From contig MPOT01000041.1 in NCBI GenBank assembly GCA_001896545.1, positions 1 through 64,000 of the forward strand: a DNA stretch of 64,000 bases. Direction: 5' to 3'. Below, in pieces: positions 33,491 to 41,509 of the stretch (its first letter is position 1; each line of letters starts with the position of its first letter). The DNA is from Tepidanaerobacter sp. EBM-38 (lineage in GTDB: Bacteria; Bacillota; Thermosediminibacteria; Thermosediminibacterales; Tepidanaerobacteraceae). A program made the position numbers and the translations under genes. The notes beneath the pieces were generated by a model. It was given only the letters and a program-made list of their open reading frames with translations. It was not told the origin of the DNA and made no database searches.

Positions 33491-35179
33491 ATGAAAACAT
33501 TACTGGTAGGAATAAATGCAAAATACATTCATACAAATCTTGCTATACGGGACATTGCTGCCTATTGCAGATATGAAGATATTAGCGTCTACGAGGCAAC
33601 AATAAATGACAATTTTGATGATATTCTAGAAGATATCATGTCTTACAATGCTGACCTAATTGGGTTTTCCTGCTATTTATGGAATATTGAAGACGTGTTG
33701 TACATCGCTGAAAATATAAAAAAAATAAAGAGTGAGACTGTGATTGTTCTAGGCGGGCCGGAAGTTTCGTATGAAACAGAAGAATTATTAAAAAGGGTTC
33801 CGCATGTAGACTATGTAATATTAAGTGAGGGAGAGAAGCGCTTTTGCGAATTACTTCAAGCTTTTAATGGGAAGATGCCTATAGAAAGCATTGATGGTTT
33901 AGCATATCGAATCAATGATAATATATTGGTAAACATTCCAAAGGAGTATGTGGATTTAAATGACATTCCCTTTCCCTACATCGATGAAGACCTGGAACAT
34001 AAATTAGTGTATTATGAAACGTCTCGAGGATGCCCTTTTAAATGCGCATTTTGTATTTCTTCACTGGAAACCCACGTCAGAACAGCAGATCTGGAAAAAG
34101 TTAAAAATGACTTATTAAAATTCACCCAGATGGGAGTAAAGGTAGTAAAATTAGTAGACCGTTCGTTTAACTGCAATTTAGACAGAGCACTGGATTTGTT
34201 GGATATCATTCGTCAGTTTCCTGGTAATACAGTATTTCATTGTGAAATAAATCCAGAACTGGTAAATGACCGTTTTATAAAAGCTTTGTCAGGCATTGAA
34301 AAGCAGTTGCAGTTTGAAGTGGGAATCCAAAGTACCAATCCGGAAACTCTGAAAGAAATATCAAGGACACCAAATGTAAAAAGGGCAATTGAAGGAATTA
34401 AGCTGCTTAAGACAACCGGTATAAAGCTTCATGTGGATTTGATAGCAGGGCTGCCGCATGAGAGCTTTGAAAGGTTTGGTTATTCCTTTGATGAGGTATA
34501 CAATCTTCATCCTGCTGAGATTCAGTTAGGATTTTTAAAGCTTTTAAAAGGTACCAGTCTGAGAAAATATGCCCATAAATACGGCATTGTCTATCGCACA
34601 AGACCTCCTTACGAAATTCTTTATAACAATGATATAAGCTATCAAGAGCTCTGCATACTTAAGGGAATAGCTCATTTAGTGGATAAGTATTATAACACTG
34701 GTCGATTCAGATACTCGATGACTTATCTTAATACAAAATTTGAACGGCCATTTGCGCTTTTTATGTCTCTTTACAATTATTGTAAAGAAAGAAACCTTTT
34801 TAGAACCAGACATTCTTTAAAAAATCAATATGATATATTATATTCCTTTGCAGAAAATATTGGCATTGATACAGATGCTTTCAAGGATATAATTAAATTT
34901 GATTTTATGCTAACTAGCGGTAAAGCAGCTTTACCAGAGTGTATTGAACCTATCGAAACTCGAGAATTTTTAAAGAAGGCCAAAGAATACGCATACAATA
35001 AAAAATGGCTTGAAACAAATTTGTTTCAAGCCATGGGTTTATCAAATCACAAATTATCCCAACAACTGAGTTACGGCCTTTTCAGGCATGATGTTCCAAA
35101 CAGTACCAATAAAAAAACGAAGGGTATAGTTTTTTTACAGAAAGATGGGGAAAACTACTATGCTGAGTTTGACATCTAA
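33491..35179 (+). CDS. B12-binding radical SAM protein (DUF4080 type)
   Basis: 562 residues. A cobalamin-binding Rossmann domain (1-135; VIVLGGPEVSYETEELL) precedes the radical SAM barrel with the 4Fe-4S motif RGCPFKCAFC near residue 180. The C-terminal part from about 370 matches DUF4080. Such proteins are thought to carry out methylation or rearrangement chemistry; the substrate is unknown. ATG start with GAGGGG upstream. The stop overlaps the convergent ABC ATPase gene by 4 nt. A perfect 30-nt palindrome lies inside the 3' part of the gene. Confidence 0.9.
   Translation: MKTLLVGINAKYIHTNLAIRDIAAYCRYEDISVYEATINDNFDDILEDIMSYNADLIGFSCYLWNIEDVLYIAENIKKIKSETVIVLGGPEVSYETEELLKRVPHVDYVILSEGEKRFCELLQAFNGKMPIESIDGLAYRINDNILVNIPKEYVDLNDIPFPYIDEDLEHKLVYYETSRGCPFKCAFCISSLETHVRTADLEKVKNDLLKFTQMGVKVVKLVDRSFNCNLDRALDLLDIIRQFPGNTVFHCEINPELVNDRFIKALSGIEKQLQFEVGIQSTNPETLKEISRTPNVKRAIEGIKLLKTTGIKLHVDLIAGLPHESFERFGYSFDEVYNLHPAEIQLGFLKLLKGTSLRKYAHKYGIVYRTRPPYEILYNNDISYQELCILKGIAHLVDKYYNTGRFRYSMTYLNTKFERPFALFMSLYNYCKERNLFRTRHSLKNQYDILYSFAENIGIDTDAFKDIIKFDFMLTSGKAALPECIEPIETREFLKKAKEYAYNKKWLETNLFQAMGLSNHKLSQQLSYGLFRHDVPNSTNKKTKGIVFLQKDGENYYAEFDI
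35005..35034. repeat. Perfect 30-nt palindrome inside the radical SAM gene
   Basis: Positions 35005-35019 are the exact reverse complement of 35020-35034, with no spacer. It begins ATGGCTTGAAAC and encodes part of WLETNLFQAMG, about 145 nt before the stop. Fifteen perfect pairs with no mismatch in coding DNA is unexpected by chance. Confidence 0.9.
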
Positions 35180-35970
35180 GCCAGCATAACTCTATCTTCA
35201 GCAAATTTTTCACCTTGCAGCTGCTCAAACTTATTGAGCAGGCGGGGGATGGTCATGGTAGATTTTTCTTCACCACTTAAATCCATGACAATTTGCCCCT
35301 TATGCATCATAATGAGCCGATTGCCCATTTTTATAGCGTGTTCTAAATTGTGAGTTACCATGATTGTAGTGATATTATTCTTTTGCACGATTTCCTCTGT
35401 AAGACTATTTACCATTTGTGCTGTTTTTGGATCTAAAGCAGCTGTGTGCTCATCTAGGAGCAGAAGTTTTGGTTTTTTCATAGTAGCCATGATTAGAGTT
35501 AAAGCCTGTCGCTGACCACCTGAAAGTAATTTCACTTTAGTAGAAAGTCGATTTTCCAGCCCGAGAGGAATGTTCTTCAGATAATCTTTAAATATTTTCC
35601 TACGCTGAAAATCTAAACCCCAGCAAAGTGTCATATTATTGGGTCGTGCATAAGCCATGGACAGGTTTTCTTCAATTGTCATTGAAGGGGAAGTACCGAG
35701 CATGGGGTCCTGAAAAACTCGACCAATAAAAGCAGCTCGCTTAAATTCCGGAAGATGAGTAATATCTATGCCGTCTAGAAGAATTCTACCGCTGTCAACA
35801 GGGTGTACCCCAGCGACAACATTAAGCATGGTAGATTTACCGGCACCATTACTGCCGATTACGGTAATAAAATCCCCATCTTCAACTTTAAGCGATAAAT
35901 TGTTTAAAACTTGATTTTCGTTAGGAGTATTCCGATAAAAAATTTTTTGTATATGGTCAAGAATTACCAT
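35176..35970 (-). CDS. ABC transporter ATP-binding protein (TrpZ-type)
   Basis: 264 residues. Walker A VIGSNGAGKST, signature VKLLSGGQRQALTLIMATM and Walker B LLLLDEHTAALDP, where His replaces the usual Pro after Glu, typical of this transporter class (COG1101). It is the third gene of a binding-protein / permease / ATPase operon. ATG 35970 has AAAGGATG 10 nt upstream; GTG 35979 abuts that ribosome site. It overlaps the permease gene by 14 nt. The operon as a whole has a regulated leader (see 37923-38098). Confidence 0.92.
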   Translation of the reverse strand: MVILDHIQKIFYRNTPNENQVLNNLSLKVEDGDFITVIGSNGAGKSTMLNVVAGVHPVDSGRILLDGIDITHLPEFKRAAFIGRVFQDPMLGTSPSMTIEENLSMAYARPNNMTLCWGLDFQRRKIFKDYLKNIPLGLENRLSTKVKLLSGGQRQALTLIMATMKKPKLLLLDEHTAALDPKTAQMVNSLTEEIVQKNNITTIMVTHNLEHAIKMGNRLIMMHKGQIVMDLSGEEKSTMTIPRLLNKFEQLQGEKFAEDRVMLA

Positions 35971-36880
35971 AAGAATCACATCCTTTTATACGAAGTTTCA
36001 AGGCCTGTTTAATCTGGGGTGCTGTTAAAGCAATAACTACAACGATAGCAGTAAAAAGTTTTAAATCCGAGGCTTGAGCCAAACGGAAAGAAAGAACTAA
36101 CGAAATACTAAATCGGTACAGGAAAGAGCCAAACAGCACTCCCAATGTGCTAATAAATACAGTTCTTCCACCTAAAAGGGTATCGCCGATTATTACTGAA
36201 GCAAGGCCTGCTACTATAGTGCCAACTCCCATTCCGGCATCTGCAAATCCAAGATACTGTGCCACTAAGGCGCCGGACAAAGCTACCAAGCTATTAGAAA
36301 TAACTAAGCCGATTATCTTTGCAAGATCGGTATTTACACCTTGACTTCGTATCATTTGAGGATTATCACCTGTAGCTCTAAGTGCAAATCCCATTTGCGT
36401 TTTTAAAAAAGCATCCACTATAAACTTAATTAATAAGGCAAATATTATAAAAAATATCAAATAAACATGCTTTGACGGAAATGCCGGCCAAATCCCTTTT
36501 ACAAAAGTATCTATTACTGAATAAATTGTCGGCTGATTTAACAGTGGTGTATTTGGCCGACCCATTATACGAAGATTTATTGAATATAGTGATGTCATGG
36601 TCAGAATCCCGGATAAGAGGTCGCTGATACCGGCCTTAGTATTTAAAATTCCGGTTATACATCCTGCCAATGCTCCAGCAAGAAGTGCCGCCAGAGTAGC
36701 GAAAAAAGGATGATAACCTCCTACTATAAGGGCAGCAGCTATTGCGGCTCCCAAAGGGAAACTTCCATCTACGGTAAGGTCGGAAAACTTCAGTATCTTA
36801 AAAGTTATATATACTCCCAGAGCCATTATACCGTACACCATACCCTGCTCCAATGAATTCAAGAGTAAGTTTTGCAACAT
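35957..36880 (-). CDS. ABC transporter permease (TrpY-type)
   Basis: 307 residues with about nine membrane segments. N-terminus LNSLEQGMVYGIMALGVYIT and KILKFSDLTVDGSFPLGAA are characteristic of the COG4120 permeases. A LivH-like coupling loop (ALRATGDNPQMIRSQGV) lies near residue 180. Related systems have been proposed to import tryptophan or other amino acids. ATG start with AGGGGTG upstream. It lies 16 nt after the binding-protein gene. Confidence 0.92.
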   Translation of the reverse strand: MLQNLLLNSLEQGMVYGIMALGVYITFKILKFSDLTVDGSFPLGAAIAAALIVGGYHPFFATLAALLAGALAGCITGILNTKAGISDLLSGILTMTSLYSINLRIMGRPNTPLLNQPTIYSVIDTFVKGIWPAFPSKHVYLIFFIIFALLIKFIVDAFLKTQMGFALRATGDNPQMIRSQGVNTDLAKIIGLVISNSLVALSGALVAQYLGFADAGMGVGTIVAGLASVIIGDTLLGGRTVFISTLGVLFGSFLYRFSISLVLSFRLAQASDLKLFTAIVVVIALTAPQIKQALKLRIKGCDSYGNS

Positions 36881-36896
36881 GTGGAAAACACCCCTA

Positions 36897-37922
36897 TTAT
36901 TTTTCTATAATTTCATCTGCCCTGGATAGCACCTGTTCAGGAACGCTTAAACCTAATATATCGGCGGATTTTTTGTTTATTATGAGCTTTAAATCCTTAG
37001 ATCCCTCAACGGGTATATCTGTAGGAGCTTCACCATTTAAAACTCTTGCAGCTACTAGACCTGTCTGTTTTCCTAAGAGATAATAATCTATTCCTAATGT
37101 GGCCAAGGCTCCACCATCTACATGGCCCCGCTCAGCGCCTATAACAGGGATTTTTGCGTCGTTCGCAACTTTTACAATATTACTTATGGCTGAAGCCACA
37201 GTATTATCAGTCGGAGTATATATAGCATCGACTTTTTCAATTAAAGATTGAATCGCCTGATTTACTTCACTGGTATTAGCTACGGTAGCTTCAAGTATTT
37301 CAAGTCCTAATTGTTTAGCCGATTCTTTAGCAATATTGACTTGAATAACTGAATTAGGCTCAGCAGCATTATAGACTATACCTATGCTTTTTGCTTCTGG
37401 AAGGATTTCTTTTAACAATTCTAACTGCTCATAAACAGGATTTAAGTCAGTGGTACCGGTAACATTTGTTTCCGGTTTTTCCAAACTCTTGACAAGACCT
37501 GCATCCACTGGATCGGTAACAGCAGTTACTAAAATCGGTATATCTTTGGTCGCATTTGCTGCTGCTTGAGCCGACGGAGTGGCAATGGCCAAAATAAGAT
37601 CTACTTTTTCTGCTATAAGCTTACTGGCTATGGCTTGAGTAGTCGGAAAATCCGCCTGAGCATTTTCTATTAAAATATTTAGATTTTTACCTTCTTCAAA
37701 GCCGGCTTCTTTTAATCCGTCAATAAAGCCTTTGCAAGCTGCATCCAATGCCGGATGTTCGACAAATTGAGATATGCCTATTTTGAATATCTTGTCGGCA
37801 GTGGAAGGTTCAGGAGAAGATTTATCAGAATTTAAACTGCTGCTATCTTGACTGCCGCATCCAGCCAATATAAATGATAAAGCAATGATGAGGATTAATG
37901 TTGTTACGAAAATTTTCTTCAA
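36897..37922 (-). CDS. ABC transporter substrate-binding lipoprotein (TrpX-type, COG2984)
   Basis: 341 residues. Lipoprotein signal with lipobox LAGC, Cys at residue 22, then a Ser/Asp-rich linker. The binding domain starts FKIGISQFVEHPALDAACKG, the family hallmark, and contains LILAIATPSAQAAANAT and VDAIYTPTDNTVASAI. TTG start at 37922 with AAGGGGG upstream; that same G tract can pair with a C8 run in the leader. The HutP-family gene lies just upstream on the same strand. The ligand is not known; histidine or another amino acid is an inference from the leader. Confidence 0.92.
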   Translation of the reverse strand: MKKIFVTTLILIIALSFILAGCGSQDSSSLNSDKSSPEPSTADKIFKIGISQFVEHPALDAACKGFIDGLKEAGFEEGKNLNILIENAQADFPTTQAIASKLIAEKVDLILAIATPSAQAAANATKDIPILVTAVTDPVDAGLVKSLEKPETNVTGTTDLNPVYEQLELLKEILPEAKSIGIVYNAAEPNSVIQVNIAKESAKQLGLEILEATVANTSEVNQAIQSLIEKVDAIYTPTDNTVASAISNIVKVANDAKIPVIGAERGHVDGGALATLGIDYYLLGKQTGLVAARVLNGEAPTDIPVEGSKDLKLIINKKSADILGLSVPEQVLSRADEIIEK

Positions 37923-37931
37923 TTAAAAAAG

Positions 37932-37963
37932 CCCCCTTATCTTAGTTAGCAGTATGGGGGGGG
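37932..37963 (-). promoter_or_regulatory. C-tract/G-tract hairpin masking the ribosome site of the binding-protein gene
   Basis: On the minus strand eight C (37963-37956) can pair with GGGGG (37936-37932), which is the ribosome site of the binding-protein gene; TTTTTT follows. It could block translation or act as a second terminator. Confidence 0.55.
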
Positions 37964-37984
37964 ATATGGACAAATAAAGAGTAC

Positions 37985-38014
37985 ACAAAAAAACACCCAG
38001 TAAGAGTGTTTTCG
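37985..38014 (-). terminator. Leader terminator upstream of the ABC operon
   Basis: On the minus strand AAAACACTC pairs with GGGTGTTTT (one G-U pair) across TTACT and continues into T. It lies about 65 nt before the binding-protein gene and about 50 nt after the predicted transcription start, so it would act as an attenuator. Confidence 0.75.
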
Positions 38015-38033
38015 TACAAACAAAACCCATCTC

Positions 38034-38052
38034 CTACCATACTACCGTTCTA
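38034..38052 (-). promoter_or_regulatory. Three UAG triplets at 8-nt intervals: candidate HutP binding site
   Basis: On the minus strand TAG occurs at 38052-38050, 38044-38042 and 38036-38034, separated by the 5-nt spacers AACGG and TATGG. HutP of Bacillus binds RNA through regularly spaced UAG (NAG) triplets. The array lies between a strong promoter and the leader terminator, and a HutP-family protein is encoded immediately upstream. Confidence 0.6.
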
Positions 38053-38069
38053 CAAGTTATTTTGCATAA

Positions 38070-38098
38070 ATCATATAACTATAATCAGAATTTGTCAA
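38070..38098 (-). promoter_or_regulatory. Sigma-A promoter of the ABC operon leader
   Basis: On the minus strand consensus TTGACA (38098-38093), a 17-nt spacer and TATGAT (38075-38070). The start site should fall near 38063, putting the UAG triplets in the first 30 nt of the transcript. Confidence 0.85.
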
Positions 38099-38132
38099 TA
38101 GCAATTTTAATCTTGAAACTATTTGGGTTTGA

Positions 38133-38552
38133 TTAGTAGTCATTGCCAGGTAAGGACCTGTGTCCTAAACCGATAACCACTTCATTAAAACTCAAAAAGC
38201 CTACGCCAAAAAACATAGCTACACTTATATGTTCTCCCCAGCGGGCAATTCCGATTTTGCCACCCACATTAAAGCCAACAGCTTTTTGCAAGACTTGTGA
38301 AAGAGCTTCTCTGGTGGCACCGATGAGAGCACCTTCCAATACGTGAACATTCTCCTTTATAACCCCTTCTCGCTTTGCGGCAACCAATGCCCTTTCAATA
38401 ATTTTTTCAATGGAATTTACTAAATTACCTCCAAAATCTACGGCACAAACCTTTACATCCATATTTCGAAAAACCTGTTTTAGCTCAGCTTCTTCAGACC
38501 GTGTAGAAAGAGCCATTTTTATAGCCGCTTTTGCTACATCAGTACTCTCCAA
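38133..38552 (-). CDS. HutP-family RNA-binding antiterminator
   Basis: 139 residues. It matches the clostridial branch of the HutP family: VCAVDFGGNLVNSIEKIIE, then VHVLEGALIGATREALSQVL, QKAVGFNVGGKIGIARWGEH and the C-terminal VVIGLGHRSL. Bacillus HutP, with histidine and magnesium, binds UAG-repeat RNA and prevents a terminator forming ahead of the hut genes. There are no hut genes here; instead an ABC importer with UAG repeats and a terminator in its leader lies directly downstream. TTG 38552 is chosen because AGGGAGG is 8 nt upstream; TTG 38573 would place that ribosome site inside the gene. Confidence 0.85.
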   Translation of the reverse strand: MESTDVAKAAIKMALSTRSEEAELKQVFRNMDVKVCAVDFGGNLVNSIEKIIERALVAAKREGVIKENVHVLEGALIGATREALSQVLQKAVGFNVGGKIGIARWGEHISVAMFFGVGFLSFNEVVIGLGHRSLPGNDY

Positions 38553-38632
38553 AAAGAAAACCTCCCTACCCAAAGTATATTGTCCTTTAATTGCATATTT
38601 TTTATTATTATATCATAGAATAAACCACCTTA

Positions 38633-39334
38633 CTACATTAATCTGCTTATTAGAAAAGCAGCTAAAAATCCAAATAATAATCCTGCATTTTCTAAATGCG
38701 TTCCTAAACTATGAGCTTTTGGAATGAGAGATGTACCTGTCATAAACAATATAGAGCCACCCGAGAAGGCCATTATCATTCCCAACCAAACATCGCTTAA
38801 ATTTTTTAGCAGATAATATCCGGTTAAAGCGGCTAACGGGTCCAAAAGTGCTATAGTTATGGCCAATACCATGGCTGATTTTGCTGTAAGTCCAACTTTA
38901 TCCATAAGATCACTTGTGGAAGATATACCTTCGGGAATATTATGGAGTAGAACTGACAGAGCTATTACTATTCCCAACTTACCTTCATCAGTGGCAAATC
39001 CGATTCCCATGCTCAAAGCTTCAGGTAAATCATCCAGAGCTGTACCGAGTATTGCACCGGTACCTGGCGCCACAAATTTAGCCATTAAGCTTTCTACAAT
39101 ATAAAAAAAGGCACCTCCGATTAGAAAAGCAAAGGAAGTAAAAAATGGCCCTGACAGTTGGTAAGCTTCATGCATCAGAGAATATGAAAGCACCGATAAT
39201 AAAACTCCTGATCCAAAGGCCAAAATAAAAGCAAGGATCTTGTCCGGAATATTTTTTGTTCCGAGATAACCGCCTAAAACTACAGCTAAACCCGAAATAG
39301 AACTAAAAAATAGTATTTTAAAAAATGTATGCAT
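38633..39334 (-). CDS. ZIP-family metal transporter
   Basis: 233 residues with about eight membrane segments. The ZIP metal-site helices are visible: GTALDDLPEALSMGIG near residue 100 and LLHNIPEGISSTSDL near 132, the second matching the canonical HNxPEG. The first carries Asp in place of the usual His, so specificity may differ from zinc. Divalent metal uptake across the cytoplasmic membrane is the family role. ATG start with AGGTGG upstream. HutP is the next gene on the strand, 80 nt away. Confidence 0.9.
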   Translation of the reverse strand: MHTFFKILFFSSISGLAVVLGGYLGTKNIPDKILAFILAFGSGVLLSVLSYSLMHEAYQLSGPFFTSFAFLIGGAFFYIVESLMAKFVAPGTGAILGTALDDLPEALSMGIGFATDEGKLGIVIALSVLLHNIPEGISSTSDLMDKVGLTAKSAMVLAITIALLDPLAALTGYYLLKNLSDVWLGMIMAFSGGSILFMTGTSLIPKAHSLGTHLENAGLLFGFLAAFLISRLM

Positions 39335-39451
39335 TTGCTCTATACCACCTAAAAAATTTTAATAACAAAGCAGGATTTATAAAAGAATTAGTGAATTATA
39401 CAATAAGCGGAGCGGATATTTCAGGGTAATCATTTAAGTGGGGGGGTTATA

Positions 39452-39592
39452 TTGCCGTATATCATATGCCCACATTGCAACAAACGCTCATATTCTGCAG
39501 CGAATTTGGACGTTTGGACTTGCCCGTATTGCAATAAAGATATAAAAAAAGAAGAAGAAAAGGGGAACACAAAGAAAGAACAGGGAAAATAG
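39452..39592 (+). CDS. 46-residue zinc-ribbon microprotein
   Basis: Too short for standard gene calls. TTG start with GTGGGGGGG 5-6 nt upstream. The product has two Cys-x2-Cys knuckles (CPHCNK and CPYCNKD) 14 residues apart, the spacing of a small zinc ribbon, followed by a highly charged Lys/Glu tail. It stands alone on the plus strand between minus-strand genes. Its last codons form the left arm of a long terminator stem, so gene and terminator evolved together. I do not recognise a named family; nucleic-acid or protein binding is a guess. Confidence 0.72.
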   Translation: MPYIICPHCNKRSYSAANLDVWTCPYCNKDIKKEEEKGNTKKEQGK

Positions 39593-39607
39593 CCCTGTTC
39601 TTTCTTT
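39571..39607 (+). terminator. Terminator overlapping the zinc-ribbon gene stop
   Basis: A perfect 15-bp stem (39571-39585 with 39593-39607) and a 7-nt loop that contains the TAG stop codon. The right arm is T-rich but no clean T run follows. Confidence 0.8.
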
Positions 39608-39768
39608 GCATATGCTAGGGGCTATTGCAGTCTATTATAATAATGCCCAAAACTTAAAAAAAATTTCCGACACCATATAATAAATAATGCCGGAAAGACC
39701 TTTAATCGTAATAGTTTTTCAAAATTATAGCAATAAAATATCATTAATTGAATATAATCACCAAGAAT

Positions 39769-41394
39769 TTAAGATAGTTTTTTATAGTTTTTATCGATGT
39801 TTAAAACATATGTAGCTATGTTAAATGAGTGATCTCCCACACGTTCAAAATTGCTTAACATATCAAGGAAAATAACACCTGAGCTTGGATTGCATGTTCC
39901 CTCGTTAAGCCTTTTTATATGATTGCTGCGCAATATTTTTTCCATACTATCGATTTCTTCTTCATTTGCAAGAATTTTTTTAGCAGATTCTTCATCCCAA
40001 TGCAAAAAAGAATAAATAGCCAAATCAAATGTTTCTTGAACCTTTACAGCCATTTCAAGTAACTCATTAATGGCATCTTGACTGAATGGCAATTTGTGTT
40101 CCTCGCGGAATTCCGCTAATTCTAAGATGTTCATAGCATGATCTCCTACACGTTCCATATCATTTACCGCACTTATAAAATATGTTATAGATTTATATTC
40201 ATCAACTGGTAAAGAGGTTCGTGAAAGCAAGGCTAAATAACGGGTAGTCTCCCGAGCAAGCTCATTAATAACTGTTTCTTTTTCCCTGGCAAGTTTATCT
40301 TTTTTCTCATCATATTTGAGAAATGTATCTATTGAATCTTTAAGAGTTTCTAAAGCTAAGCTGCCCATTCTGGCAATTTCTTTTTTTACTTGGACTAGAG
40401 CAAGAGAAGGTGTTTCAAGCAGCCTGTCATCAATGTATTTCAAACCTCGCTCAATGACCTCAGGTTCTCCTGGAATAATATAATTGATTAGCTTTACAAG
40501 TAAAAATGCAAAAGGAAATTGAATGACAGTATTTACCACATTGAAAAAAGTATGAGCATTGGCGATTTGCCTAACGGGGTCAGAAGAAGTTAAGGCAACA
40601 ACCATCTGAACTAACGGAAGCATTAGCAAGAAAATTATCGTTCCAATGATATTGAATAAAAGATGGAATAAGGCGGCTCGCCTAGCATTGATATTAGTTC
40701 CGATGCTTGATAGCAGTGCGGTGACACATGAACCAATATTATCTCCGAATAAAATTGGCAGGGCTATTGATAAATTTACCAGACCTTGGCTGGCTAGTGC
40801 CTGGAGTATGCCAATGGTGGCACTGCTGCTTTGAATAAGACCGGTGAGTATAAAACCTGCTAACACGCCCAGAATCGGTGTTTTACTAAAACTCGTCATA
40901 AATCCGATGAACTGAGGTAGTTCAGCAAGAGGTTTTAGGGCTGTTTCCATGGTCTGCATGCCAAAAAATAAAAGACCGAATCCTAATATAACTTGTCCTA
41001 TAAATTTGCGAGTTTTATTTTTGCTGAACAAAAATATACCGGTTCCGATACCGATGGCCGGTAAAGCGATATTAGAAAGTTTAAAGGCGATGAGTTGTGC
41101 TGTCATAGTAGTTCCGATATTTGCACCCATGATAACACCGACTGCTTGAGAAAGATCCATAATTCCTGCATTGAGCAAACCTACTACGATGACAGTAGTA
41201 GCACCGCTGCTTTGAATTATAGCTGTAACCAGGGCACCTACAAAAACGCCCATTAGACGATTTGTCGTTAAAATTTCCACCAGGTTTTTAAGCTGGTCGC
41301 CGGCAGCCCTTTCTAAACCCTCACCCATCAATCTCATGCCATATATAAAAAGTCCTAAACCGCCAAACATTGTAAAAAATAAATTCCAAGACAA
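39769..41394 (-). CDS. Na/phosphate cotransporter with PhoU domain (copy 2)
   Basis: 541 residues. Two Na/Pi cotransporter repeats in the membrane part (1-310) show the QSSGATTVIVVG and QSSSATIGILQAL motifs, the paired QSS signature of the family. The C-terminal 200 residues form a PhoU-like helical bundle with NDMERVGDHAMNI and SNFERVGDHSFNIA. It is a close paralogue of the next gene upstream. Sodium-driven phosphate or another anion is the likely substrate. TTG start with AAAGGAGGG upstream. Confidence 0.9.
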   Translation of the reverse strand: MSWNLFFTMFGGLGLFIYGMRLMGEGLERAAGDQLKNLVEILTTNRLMGVFVGALVTAIIQSSGATTVIVVGLLNAGIMDLSQAVGVIMGANIGTTMTAQLIAFKLSNIALPAIGIGTGIFLFSKNKTRKFIGQVILGFGLLFFGMQTMETALKPLAELPQFIGFMTSFSKTPILGVLAGFILTGLIQSSSATIGILQALASQGLVNLSIALPILFGDNIGSCVTALLSSIGTNINARRAALFHLLFNIIGTIIFLLMLPLVQMVVALTSSDPVRQIANAHTFFNVVNTVIQFPFAFLLVKLINYIIPGEPEVIERGLKYIDDRLLETPSLALVQVKKEIARMGSLALETLKDSIDTFLKYDEKKDKLAREKETVINELARETTRYLALLSRTSLPVDEYKSITYFISAVNDMERVGDHAMNILELAEFREEHKLPFSQDAINELLEMAVKVQETFDLAIYSFLHWDEESAKKILANEEEIDSMEKILRSNHIKRLNEGTCNPSSGVIFLDMLSNFERVGDHSFNIATYVLNIDKNYKKLS

Positions 41395-41509
41395 CAGATA
41401 CCCTCCTTTCCAAAAAGATGACCTAGTTTAATTTTAGCAAAAGCTCTATGATTTTACTATGCCTGTTATTTACACCCAAAAAGGAGTTGCTAATATGATT
41501 TTATTATTT

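Noticed and set aside
37923-38132. Tryptophan T-box upstream of the TrpXYZ-type operon
   Set aside because: The leader is too short and lacks the T-box AGGGTGGNACCGCG element; the UAG-repeat model fits better.
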